NCBI GenBank assembly: GCA_026018925.1
Contig: JAKSZU010000009.1
Span: forward strand, 71,412,949-71,476,948
Length of the DNA stretch: 64,000 bases
DNA from: Tupaia tana
Taxonomy: Eukaryota > Chordata > Mammalia > Scandentia > Tupaiidae
Direction: 5' to 3'
The notes under the pieces were generated by a model that worked only from the letters and a program-made list of their open reading frames with translations, was not told where the DNA came from and ran no database searches. Position numbers and translations under genes: made by a program. Positions 48,851 to 62,515 of this stretch are shown here, one piece after another (within the stretch, counting starts at the first letter, position 1; each line of letters begins with the position of its first letter).

Positions 48851-49902
48851 CATAACAAAATTCCAGTGGGAAAAATGGAATCTCTCTCTCTTTTAAGGTT
48901 GAGGAGACAATAGACCTGTCAGTTTTTCAAACAAAAGGCCAGTAGTGCAACATCTAAAGAATAGAAATAAACCATAGATAGACTAAACCTTACTAAAACT
49001 ACTCATATCAATCTATTTTTGTATTTATATGATTAGCCTCTTACCCTATCTGCTAAAAAAAGGAGAATCTTCTCTGATGCTCTGTTGGAAGATATTATAT
49101 GATCTATAGTTATTTTATATACAATGGCTGACTTAGAATAAAACATTACTATGCATTTAAAGGGGCAGGACATTTTGAATTATAATCACAAGAAAAAAAT
49201 AAGATAAATAATAGAATCATAACCATGAATCCCCCAAATATTGGTATTAACAAATAAGAACTGCTTGGTACCAGAAGCATTTTGGATTTTGGATTTTTTT
49301 TCAGATTTTGAAATTTGTACAAGTATATAATAAACTATCTTGAGTATAGGATCCAAACCTAAGGATGAAATTATAATTATGTTTCATTTATATCTTATAC
49401 ACCTAAACTGAAGGTAATATACAACATTTTTGCATTGTAGCACTTTTTTTTTTTTCGGTTTCTTTATTTTTTTTTATTTGACAAGCAGCAATATCATGTT
49501 TGTCATTTTAATGTAGATACAATTATTAGGTTATCTGTCATATTACAATATTTAAGTTTTTTATTTTATGTCCTTTAAGATACATTTAAAAAAAAAAAAA
49601 ACACATCAACTGCAAACGTGAAGGGGAGAAAAAGCATGGTACCCAACCAAATTTCCACATCTCAGCAACACTCCACTCATCCGTTCCGGACAGTTTCAGA
49701 GAGGTCGTAAGGACAGGAGCTGCAAGTATCTCCCGGCGCTCGCTTTGACGCTCATGACGTGGCACTGGTGATGTTGTAAACAGCAGAGAAACGGGGGCTG
49801 CCCAATGACCAAATGACGGAGGCACGGCTGCGCTTTCCCACAGGGACACACCATGGCGATGGCGATGGCGATGACACACCCGGCAGAGACTGTCATGCGG
49901 CG

Positions 49903-52290
<2,388 letters not shown>

Positions 52291-52469
52291 CATTGTAGCA
52301 CTTTAATTGTGAGCTGTCACATGTATTTTAACTCTGAGCTATCACATGAGGTCAAGTGTGAAATTTTTCTACTTATGGTGCCATGCCATGACTCAGAAAG
52401 TTTCAGATTTTCGAGTATTTCAAATTTTAGAATTTCAGATTAGGAGTATTCAGCCTGTAGTGATGATGA

Positions 52470-52830
52470 ACAGATTGGAGAAAATATATTAAAAGATGAA
52501 ACTGTGGCACATATACTCTATGGAATACTATTCAGCCATAAAAAAACCTGGCTTTTGACAGAAAGTGGAAGAATATGGAAGATTTACTGCTGAGTGAAGA
52601 AGCCAGGCTATGAAGGAGAGGCATTGTATGTCCCCACTTAATATATACTGAGTGTCTGCACTCTATGACTGAAATGGATTGACTAAAGGATATAGAAACA
52701 CAGTAAATGGGTGTATCAACTGGACTAGGGAGAAATGTTCATATGTTGAAAAATTCACTTTGTAAGCTAAATAATGTGATTGAATGTCTAAAGGAAAATG
52801 AAACAAAAAATGTAAGTAAATTAAAAAAAG
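52470..52830 (+). mobile_element. L1 3' end, 5' truncated
   Basis: Forward L1: TATGGAATACTATTCAGCCA through the 3' UTR (GTGATTGAATGTCTAAAGG) to an A-rich end. Confidence 0.8.
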
Positions 52831-52899
52831 ATGAATGGTATGGATGAAAAGATGGAAAACTAGCAAAGAATTAGAATCTATAAAAAAAATCAAATTGAG

Positions 52900-53457
<558 letters not shown>

Positions 53458-53533
53458 AGAGAAACACAAATTAAAATCATTGAGATATTACTTCACATCT
53501 GTCAGAATGACCATTATCAAAAAGATGAAAAAG

Positions 53534-53765
53534 AACTGGCTTTGTGATGCAGTAGCAATGCACTGCTCAACAGAAGCTGGATTCCACATGGCAACCATAG
53601 TCAAAATGGCTGGCCTAGTCAGCCTAAAACATGTAGACATGTGTGTGAGTGCCCAAGAATTGACGGGTGGAAGAATTGGAAGAAGGAAATCATGGCATGA
53701 CCAGACCCCATTGAGGGAGCTCAACTCTTTCTCGCTCATGCATGTGCTCTATCATGGATAATTAT
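53534..53765 (+). mobile_element. tRNA-derived SINE, very old
   Basis: Forward diverged copy (CTGGCTTTGTGATGCAGTAG head; GGGAGCTCAACTCTTTCTCG near the tail). Confidence 0.55.
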
Positions 53766-53898
53766 GATATTACAAAATGAAAGATAACAAGTGTTGGCAA
53801 GAATATGGAGAAAAGGGGACCATTGCACATTATAGGTGGAAATGCAAATTAGTACAAGCATGTGGAAAACAGTATGGAAGTTCCTTAAAAGACAAAAC

Positions 53899-54169
53899 AA
53901 GGGGCCAGTAGATAGCATAGTGGTTACAGTGTCAGACTCCCACATGGCTGACTGCAGTTGAAGTCCTGGACCCAGCAGTCTGAAAATCACTCTGGGCGTG
54001 TATGTGTACATTACTAAAATCCTAGAAGGAGAAACGAGGAAAAGGGTTGTAATGTGGCTATCCCCCTTGGTGGTGATTTCTCACTTTCCCTCTCATTGTC
54101 TCTTTCTGTTTTTCTCCATTGAGAACATGTACCCTATGGCAAAAACCTTTAAAAAAGAAAAAGAAAAAT
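53899..54169 (+). mobile_element. tRNA-derived SINE, intermediate age
   Basis: Forward copy GGGGCCAGTAGATAGCATAG with TSD AGACAAAAC (53890-53898 and 54170-54178). Confidence 0.88.
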
Positions 54170-54700
54170 AGACAAAACTACCATAAGATCTTACAGTCCC
54201 ACTTCTGGATATGCAGCCAACGCTTTGAAATCAGTATGTATAAGAGATATTTGCACTCCCAAGTTCTTTTGAATCTACCTAAGTATGCATCAACATATAA
54301 ATTGATACAATGTGGTATATATGCACAATGGAATACTATTTATCCTTTAAAAAGAAGGAAATTCTGTCATTTGTGATAACATAAATTAACCTGGAGGAAA
54401 TTAACCAGGCACAGAAAGATAAATACTGCATGATTTCAACAATTACTGTTGAAATCATAAAAGTAGAGAGTAATGGTGTTTATCAGGGCCTGGAGGCTGT
54501 GGGTGGTGGTGTGTTGCAAATATATTCAAAGGAAACAAAATTTCAGTAAGATTGCAAGAGTAATCTCAGGATATCTATTGTATAACATAGTGACTATAGT
54601 TAATAGCAATGCATTATACTCTTCAAAGTTGCTAGAAGAGTGAATTTTATGTATTCTCATCACAAAAAAGTAAATGAAGTAATGCATAAGTTAACTAGTT

Positions 54701-55397
54701 CCATTTTGCTATCTCACAATATGTACATATTTTTAAATAACATGTTGTGTATAATAAAATTAGGTTGACAAAAAGTCATGACATATTTTTTCTCTTTTCC
54801 ATGGGAACTTTATGATCTGATAATTGGAAAAAAAATCATGTTTATCATAAAAAATAATTAGAATAATAATAATAATGATTGGGGGAAACATAGGAAAGAT
54901 ATTGAATGTTGAAGCAGGGAGATTAATGTCTCTGTACTGACTGACATGCATGGCATTCCCTTTTGAAAAAGCAATGTAATACACTGTAAAGTTATATGTA
55001 ATTCAATGTAATAAAAAAAAGATTAAAAAAATGCATCATGAATTTTCTGACAGTACAATATATACTTTTATATTTGTCAATTAAAATAAAATTAATAGTT
55101 AATGATGTATATGGTAATATCCATGACTTGATTATCACACACTGCATATATGCTATGAAAAACCATATAGATGTACAGCAATCAAGTTTAAACAAGAAAT
55201 TATAAAATGAAATACAATTAGGGAAAAAAAATTAAAGGATACATCTTCAACTTTTCAATAAACAAGTAAGCTGAGACTTTGTTTCTTTTATAGTGCTTGT
55301 GTATTATAAGAGAATAAATTCATTTCCATGTAGCAATTGTATGGATAGCTTGAATGTGATTTAGAATGAAAATTAAAATCATAAAAGATTTTAAAAA
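54701..55397. other. No recognised content
   Basis: AT-rich; includes a short AAT run near 54860. Nothing supportable. Confidence 0.4.
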
Positions 55398-55704
55398 ATT
55401 ATATTTTTATTTTTAATTGTCAGAAGATGCGTGTGCTTGTCAGAGATGGAGAAACAAAGAAAGACATAAAAACTGTGAGAGAGAAAGAGGGAGCAACTGA
55501 GTGAGAAAAAAAGAGAGAAAGGAAGCAGTCCTCCAATGAGATGTGGTCACATTTCAATGCCTTCTCCATTTCTCCATCCTGTCAGGATTTGGAACATACA
55601 AGAATACATGCTTGGCATGGTTTTGAAGCTTCAAAGGCAAAGATACAAATCACAGTAGGCCATGTGGGATCCAGCTCCTTTAATCACCAGACTCCAGGCC
55701 AGTT
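55398..55704 (-). mobile_element. tRNA-derived SINE, old
   Basis: Reverse diverged copy with a lengthened GAGAAAGAGAAAG part. Confidence 0.6.
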
Positions 55705-55992
55705 CTTGTGTGTGCATTTTAAATAGTAAAACTAGCACATTTTATATACTTTGTGTTGATAGTCATAGGAAAGCTTGTCCTCTGTAAATGGTCTTCGGGT
55801 ATGAATATGTTCAACCATCTCTAAGCATTAACATGCCTGTACTTGTCCACTGGATTGAAGGCAGAGAACAGAAAGTCAGGAGGGAATGTTTCAATGCCAA
55901 AATGGTGCTATTTGGAAGATACATCACATCATAGCCATTGTTATGTTTGTGCAATTTTATTTAACAGTGCTGTGTACATAGTGGACAAGTTT

Positions 55993-56242
55993 GTTTTTGT
56001 TTTTGTTTTTTGCTATAGGGTGTGTACCCTCGACAGAGGAAGGTACGGGGAGATGCGTGTGAGAAATCACTTCCTATGTGAATGACCACGCCACAATTTA
56101 TTGTCCTCCATTCTTTTGGGATTTTGAGCATGGATGCACATATGCCTGCTATGATTTTCAAGCTGCCAGGTTCAGGATTGGAACCATGAAGTCAGCCATG
56201 TGGGATCCAGCCACCTTAAACTCCATGCCACCTGCTGGCCCA
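55993..56242 (-). mobile_element. tRNA-derived SINE inside tandem array
   Basis: Reverse copy with a 16-bp TSD CATAGTGGACAAGTTT (55977-55992 and 56243-56258). Confidence 0.92.
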
Positions 56243-56967
56243 CATAGTGGACAAGTTTTTATATAAAACAGTCTTTTTAGATACTTAGAAGTGCTGGATA
56301 AATTTGAAAGTAGAATGATTCTTTCAGTAATTCACTGAAAAACTGATGGGAAATATTTTGTTTGGAAGGGGAATTGTAAATCACTTCTCTATACAGTATA
56401 CCCTCTGCAGTTGTCCACTGGGTTGAGAAAGGTGGGAAAGAAGAAATTGAAAAGGTGTTTAGCTAGTGGTAGTTTTTTTTTCAGTCTATCTGCTGCCTAT
56501 ATGTTACGTGCATTTCAATTAACCTTGTTATACTGTATATATTCTTTATATACTGGACAAATGAGTCCCACTTTTATATCTAACATCCAAATAGTGAAGA
56601 GGTTGCCAATGTTTGACAAAATAAGAGTTAGTAAACAGACATTTTGTACTTCATGTTAAAATTCATAGAAAGGCTGTTTTCTGAAAAAGACTTTTTGAAC
56701 TATTTGGAAAATTGTAACATTGTGTCTAAGTGACATGTGTGCATATACTCACTGAGTTGGAGGTGGAGACAAGGAGTTTGAAGAAATGAAGAATTCTAGA
56801 CCAGAATGTACCTAATTATAAGACACTTTTAGATATAATCATTGTTATGTGAGTGGTTTATAGAACACTAAATGTGTATGTAGTGGACAAATTTAAATCC
56901 TTGTTTGAAACATGTAAACTTTCTAAATGTTTAGAAGCTCACAAAATATGTCAAAAGTAGAGGTAGT

Positions 56968-57151
56968 AGGCCCAATCCTATAGCAGACAGGTTAGGCACT
57001 GGGAAAAGGAAGCTGGCTCCATCGTGACTGACTGGGGTTCTAATCTCAGTCCCAGTGACAACACAGTTCATGCATTTGTGCATGCCCAAGATCTGATGGA
57101 ATAGAGAATTGAAGGAGACAGGATTGTGGTATGTCCAGGCCCCATTAGGAG

Positions 57152-57211
<60 letters not shown>

Positions 57212-57250
57212 CTTCTCTCTTGTGTTCATGCAGGTGCACTGTGGCATTAA
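56968..57250 (+). mobile_element. tRNA-derived SINE with (TC)n
   Basis: Forward old copy; TC run of about 56 bases at 57154-57210. TSD AAAAGTAGA nearby (56953-56961 and 57251-57259). Confidence 0.75.
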
Positions 57251-57509
57251 AAAAGTAGAAGTTGCAAATAACATGTTTTGTAAATATTCTTGTTAAAATT
57301 CATATGAAATATTATCTTTTGAAAGTGGAATGATGAAACTACTTCTCCTGAGCAGTACACATTATTAAATTTGTGCTGTTTTGGAAAGGAAAAAAGACAG
57401 AGGACTTTATACAATATGTTTATGGTGAAGCAAGATTGACCATTGTTCCTTATGTTGTGCATTTTGTTTTACTTTGCTGTATATAAACAGGACAAATGAT
57501 ACTTGATTT

Positions 57510-58246
57510 ATAAAATATAGTTTTAATTTTCATTTCCTTTATGAAAAAAGACTTTGAACATTTTTGCAAATGGTTTTCAGCCATTCATTAGTCATCTTGG
57601 AGAGTTCTCTATTCAGTTCATTTGCCCAGATTTTAATTGGATTATTTTTTAGGGTGAGCTGCTAGAATTCCCTATATACTCTGGTTATTCATCCCTTGTC
57701 TGAGGAATAATTTGCAAACATTTTCTCCCATTCTTGAGGCTGTCTTTTCACTCTTATTGTTGTTTTCTTTGATATGAAGGTTTTTAACTTGACGTAATCC
57801 CACTTGTCTATTTTGGGGATTATTGCCAGTGTGTTAGGGGTCTTATTTAAGAAATCTTTGCCTACTTCAATTTATTCACCAGTTTCTGCTAAGTTTTTTA
57901 CTGGTAATTTTATAGTCTTAGGCTTTACATTAAATCTTTGATTCATTTTGATTTGTTTCTTGTTAATGTTGAGAGATAGGGGGTCAAGTTTCATTTTTCT
58001 GCAGGTGAATATCTAGTTCTTCAAGCACCACTTGCAGAAAAGACTTTATTTTCCTCACTATATTGTCTTGTCCCCTTTGTCAAAGATCAGTTAGTTGGCT
58101 GTATGATTTGGGGTTTCTATGTTCTCTATTCCTTTGGACTATGTGTCTATTTCGTCCCAGTATCATACTATTTCGATTATCACTGCTTTGTGATAATTTT
58201 GAAGACAGGTACTGAGAAAAAATGTCTTAAAATCCTTTATAGAATT
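57510..58246 (-). mobile_element. L1 ORF2 fragment
   Basis: Reverse L1 (TTGCCCAGATTTTAATTGG, CCCACTTGTCTATTTTGGG) splitting the tandem array; about 110 bp of the array seem to be missing here. Confidence 0.8.
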
Positions 58247-58440
58247 TGGCCAGCAGGTGGCATTATGATTAGGGTGCTGGACTCCTACATGGCTGACCAT
58301 GTATCAAGTCCCAAACCTAGTGGCCTGCTTTCTCACTTTCTATTTCTCTCACTCTTTCTCTCTCTCTGATGACTACATCTGGCCTGTAGTAAATTAAAAA
58401 ATAATAATGATGATAAATAAAATTAAATAATTCTTTGGAA
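58247..58440 (+). mobile_element. tRNA-derived SINE, short type
   Basis: Forward GGCCAGCAGGTGGCATTATG head, TC-rich part, AT tail. Confidence 0.8.
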
Positions 58441-58727
58441 AAGAAATGAAATTATTCAAATCTTTCTAAGCACTACAGATACACTTATCCACTGAGTTGA
58501 TGTAGGTGGGAAGGGGAAGGGTCCTAGTTCAGAATGTTTTTATTAAAAAGATATTTTGAAATTATAGGCTGTGTAACATATGTGTAGTATATTCAATGCT
58601 ACTGTGTGTAGTGGCAAACTTGTTTCTCATTTGAAATATCTGGTCTTTGCAAATATTTAAAAGTACACAGCATATGTTATAAGTAGAGAACTAAAATAAC
58701 ATCCCTTAAATATTTTTCGTTATTTTA

Positions 58728-58990
58728 CATTTTTTTTTGGAGAGGTTTTTGCCATAGGGCGTGTGTGCTCGCCAGACAGACAGAGAGAGACAGAGATACA
58801 GAAAGTGAGAAATCACCCCCCAGGGGGGATGGCCACGCCACAATCCCTTCTCCTCCATTCTCCTCTCGGGATCTTGGGCATGCACGCACACGTACCCGGC
58901 GTGAGTTTTAAGCCACCGGGTCCAGGACTCGAACCACAGTTGACTACATGGGAGTCCAGCGACATAGCCATTACGCTAACTGCTGGTACC
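58728..58990 (-). mobile_element. tRNA-derived SINE, young type
   Basis: Reverse copy with TSD TTTCGTTATTTTA (58715-58727 and 58991-59003). Confidence 0.94.
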
Positions 58991-59381
58991 TTTCGTTATT
59001 TTATACAAATGGTTGCATTTTAGAAAAAGAATTGTTCATCTTGATATCTTGGATACAATGCTGCATTTTCAGTAGGTGGTGGTTGCTGAGCAGTAGAGGA
59101 AGAAGTGTCCAGAAAGAAGTGTTCTGTGCCCTTCAGTTAGATTACTTCAGATTCTCCAACCATTGTTCTATATGTGCGTCTTAATATTAATAGTTAATAC
59201 TGCTATGTATTAAAACATAATACTCAAAGAATATTAAAAATAGAAGTACCCTTTATAAAGAGAATAATCCCTTTATAAATGTCTTTTTCTTTATTTTCAT
59301 GAAGGATTGTCTGCTGGCAGTGACCTCTGTTAATCTACCTTTTGGAGTTAGATGTCATCTATACTTTAAAAAATACTTTTA

Positions 59382-59625
59382 TTTTAAAATTTATTTATTT
59401 GCCCCTTCCATAAGTAATAGAAACACAGAAACAGAGAGATAGTACCCTCGACAGGGTCTTGGTGACATGATTCACCTCCAGTCTGAGCCAGGGCCAGATT
59501 ATAGGCACATGACTACCTGGCATAGTCAGGGAGGTTTCTGGATTCAAACTCAGAAGTTTCCCATGTGGGTCAACTTTGCTGAGCATCACCTCTAACTGCT
59601 GGGCAACCATCCAACCTCCAGTACT
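59382..59625 (-). mobile_element. tRNA-like SINE, old separate subfamily
   Basis: Reverse copy whose head reads GGTTGCCCAGCAGTTAGAGG. TSD ATACTTTTA (59373-59381 and 59626-59634). The body differs from the common family. Confidence 0.65.
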
Positions 59626-59744
59626 ATACTTTTAGTCACTGGAATGGTGGAAGAGGGAGAAGAGGAAAGATAAATAGAAAGATGGAAAGGTGAACAGAAA
59701 GAGGGAAAGGCTCTTTGCTGGTATCTCCATATATAGAAGATAGC

Positions 59745-59940
59745 TTTTTTCTTTTATTTTCTTATTCTTTTTGTATTTAATCACTGCACATCTTTACAAC
59801 ATACAAAACGAATCTTTCCTAGCATGAAAACACTGCATATTAGTCCAGTCAAGGATATAACTATACACATCATCAACAGATAATTTTCCACTTTTGTGTC
59901 TGTTAAATGTTTTGCTTTTTCTCCCCCTTAACTCCAAAAG
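59745..59940 (-). mobile_element. L1 3' end, severely truncated
   Basis: Reverse L1 3' UTR of about 195 bp (ATTTAATCACTGCACATC, CATCAACAGATAATTTTCC). Confidence 0.8.
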
Positions 59941-61102
59941 GTAGAGTAAAAGCAATAACTCCCTTCTAGATCTATATGTACATTTTTCATAAAGTACCTG
60001 TGCTAACTGTGGAGTTCATTCTTTAGTTTTTAATCTCGGAGGTTTGTAGATGTCCTAAGGTGAAAATGAATGATAAAAAGTAGAGCTGGTGAACTAGCCA
60101 ATTTGTAAATATCTTTTTGTTATAATTGGTAGAAAATATTTATTTTGGACTTGGAATTTTTCAATTTTTGATTTGTTTCTTGTTAATGTTGAGAGATAGG
60201 GAGTCAAGTGTATATCAGGACTTGTTGCTTAAGATGGCAGCAGAGAGTAGAAGGAGGTATAAAGGGATAAGTGTATACAAATGTGTTCATATTTACATTT
60301 TGATAATAGCCATTAATGTATGTGCATCTCTTGGCTTTACCATAAGAATGCATTAAGTAATTCAATAGAAACATGCTTTCTCACTAATATTTTAATAGCA
60401 TAGATCTGGTAATGAATTCTATTAGAAACATTATACTTAGTGTACTCTGTTGCTTTATGTCTCATTTAAAGTTGAACATTAAGAGACTGCAGTATTTGAA
60501 TCATAACTCTGCCAATACTTTTATCTAGAGACCTGATGCCATTTTTATCTTCTATGAAAATTTTGTCCCCCAAACAGGTGGAATTACATTTTTTATCTAA
60601 CAGATTGACTTTCTTTCTCAGCTGAAAACCTGCAGCTCAGCCTCAGGTGCACCTGTTCTCAAGAAACTAAAAGGCCATTGGAATATCCAGTTGCAGTGAC
60701 AATAGTGCAGGTTGTAGGGCAAGAATCAGGGAGATGGAGCTGCAGAGAGATTGTGACTCACCCCCTTCCACATAACTTTGAACTCTCAAAATTAATTACA
60801 AGAAATTAGAGAAAAAATATAAGACATCTGATGATCAGAAAGGAGAGCAGAGGCACAAGAAATGTGAGAAAACAAGAAAATATCTCATCCCCAAGGAAAA
60901 AGAACAATTCCTTATTATCTACAGACAGTACAATGGAACTCATGGGAATGTCAGATAAACAACTCAGACTATTCAGAGTAATAAAACTAAAGGAGAAGCA
61001 AGAGAAAAGAGACAATGAGCTGCAGGAAATGAGGAAGTCCTTCCATGATTTAAAAGAATAAATAGACACCATAAAAAGAATCAAACAGAACTGTTAGAAA
61101 TG

Positions 61103-61285
61103 GGGGTCAGCAAGTGGCGTGGTGGTTAAGGGCACTGGACTCTTATGTTGCTGACCGCGGTTTGAGTCTTGGACCTAGTGGCTTGCTTTCACACTCCTCA
61201 CATCCCTCTTTCATTCTGTCTCTCTCAGGTCAAATTAAAATAAACAAATAAATAAATTTAAATAAAACAGTTTCTTTTTTAAACA
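61103..61285 (+). mobile_element. tRNA-derived SINE, short type
   Basis: Forward copy, head GGGGTCAGCAAGTGGCGTGG, with TSD AGAACTGTTAGAAATG (61087-61102 and 61286-61301). Confidence 0.93.
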
Positions 61286-62036
61286 AGAACTGTTAGAAAT
61301 GAAGGTGGTAACAGAGGAAATCAAAACCTTCCTGGAAAGAATTAAAAGCAGATTAGATGATGCAGAAGACTGAACCTCAGATGTAAAAACAAAACCTCTG
61401 GCCTAGAAAAAATCACCAAAAAGACTGAAAAAATACCCCGAAGGAAAAAAAAATGAGGACAATATGTGAGAAATACTAGATACCATTAAATGTGCACATA
61501 TCTGAATAATTGGTATCCCAGAAAGTGAAGAATCTAATAAGGACATTGATAATCTATTTCATAAAATTCTAGAAACTTTTCAAACCTGAGAGGCATTAAA
61601 AATACAGACCTAAGAATTACAAAAGACAACAAATTGAACCAACTCAAGAAGATCCTCTCTGAGGCAAATCATAGCCAGACTGGCCAAAACCACATATAAA
61701 GACAAGATTCCCAAACTAGCAAGAGAAAAATATCAAGTTACATACAAAGGTTATCCCAAAAGGCTAACATAGGACCTCTCAAAGGAAACAATACAAGCAA
61801 GGGAAGAATAGGAAGATATATTCAAAGTGTTCAAAGAAAAATATTTCAACCAAGATTACTATAGCCAGCAAGATTATCTTCAAATGTATACAAAAGATAA
61901 AAACATTCTCAGGTAAACAAAACCTCAAAGAATTTACCAATACCAGAACATCTCTTCAAGAAATTTGAAGGGAGTGCTATACCAGAAAAACTAAAAAGAG
62001 ACACACAGAAATAAGTGAATAACAACAAAAACGGAA

Positions 62037-62039
62037 GAA

Positions 62040-62091
<52 letters not shown>

Positions 62092-62123
62092 AGGAAGGAA
62101 GGAAGGAAGGAAGGAAGGAAGGA

Positions 62124-62182
<59 letters not shown>

Positions 62183-62218
62183 AAGAGAGAGAAAGAAAGA
62201 GAAAGAAAGAAAGAGGCC
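62037..62218. repeat. Compound (GAAA)n(GAAG)n(GA)n microsatellite
   Basis: About 180 bp of uninterrupted purines on the plus strand, in the L1 ORF1-ORF2 spacer. Confidence 0.97.
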
Positions 62219-62515
62219 AAGTTAACTTAATGGTAGGGACAAGTCTGGAAATATCTATAATAATAGAAAGTGTTAAAGATTAAATTCACCAATCAGGAAA
62301 CACAGACTAGCTGAATGAATTAAAAAAATCAGAAATCCTCTATCTGTTGCCTGTAAGAAACATACCTCATGAATGAAGACTTACATAGACTAAAGATTAA
62401 GGGCTGGAAACAGGTATTCCATGTAAATGGAAACCAAAAGGGCTAAAGTCATGATACTGATTTCAGATCAAAAAGGCTTTAAGACCAAACTCTAAGAAGA
62501 GACAAAGAAAGGCGA

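Larger units (their letters stand above)
53458..54700 (+). mobile_element. Old L1 3' part with two SINEs
   Basis: Forward L1 ORF2 end (ATTGAGATATTACTTCACAT, AATGGAATACTATTTATCC) and 3' UTR. Carries SINEs at 53534 and 53899. Strongly decayed. Confidence 0.75.
55705..60360 (+). repeat. Diverged tandem array, unit about 320 bp
   Basis: After removing inserted SINEs and L1s, related blocks recur about every 300-345 bp. Motif 1 (TCCACTGGGTTGAGAAAGG-like) is at about 55848, 56413, 56748, 57343, 58488, 59083 and perhaps 59633. Motif 2 (CCATTGTTATGTNTGTGCATTTTATT ... TAGTGGACAAATT-like) is at about 55937, 56495, 56838, 57438, 58570 and 59158. Motif 3 (CTAAATATTTAGAAG...AAAAGTAGA-like) is at about 56275, 56930, 58640 and 59225. 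Order is constant. Direction is nominal. Units are strongly diverged, so the array is old. Function unknown. Confidence 0.65.
60600..62515 (+). mobile_element. L1 5' half, interrupted and cut by HAL1-like element
   Basis: Forward L1: 5' UTR (60600-60830), ORF1 (about 60831-61990, start MTRN-like lost; open part 60831-61061 with KLKEKQEKRDNELQEMRKS), ORF1-ORF2 spacer swollen by a microsatellite, and the first 300 bp of ORF2. It stops at about 62515 where the HAL1-like element starts. Its 3' part may continue beyond the window. Confidence 0.82.

Noticed and set aside
55705-60360. Tandem array as centromeric-type satellite
   Set aside because: Too few and too diverged units, with many interrupting insertions; a local old duplication is more likely.
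62015-62230. KER-repeat protein
   Set aside because: Translation of a GAAA/GAAG/GA microsatellite.
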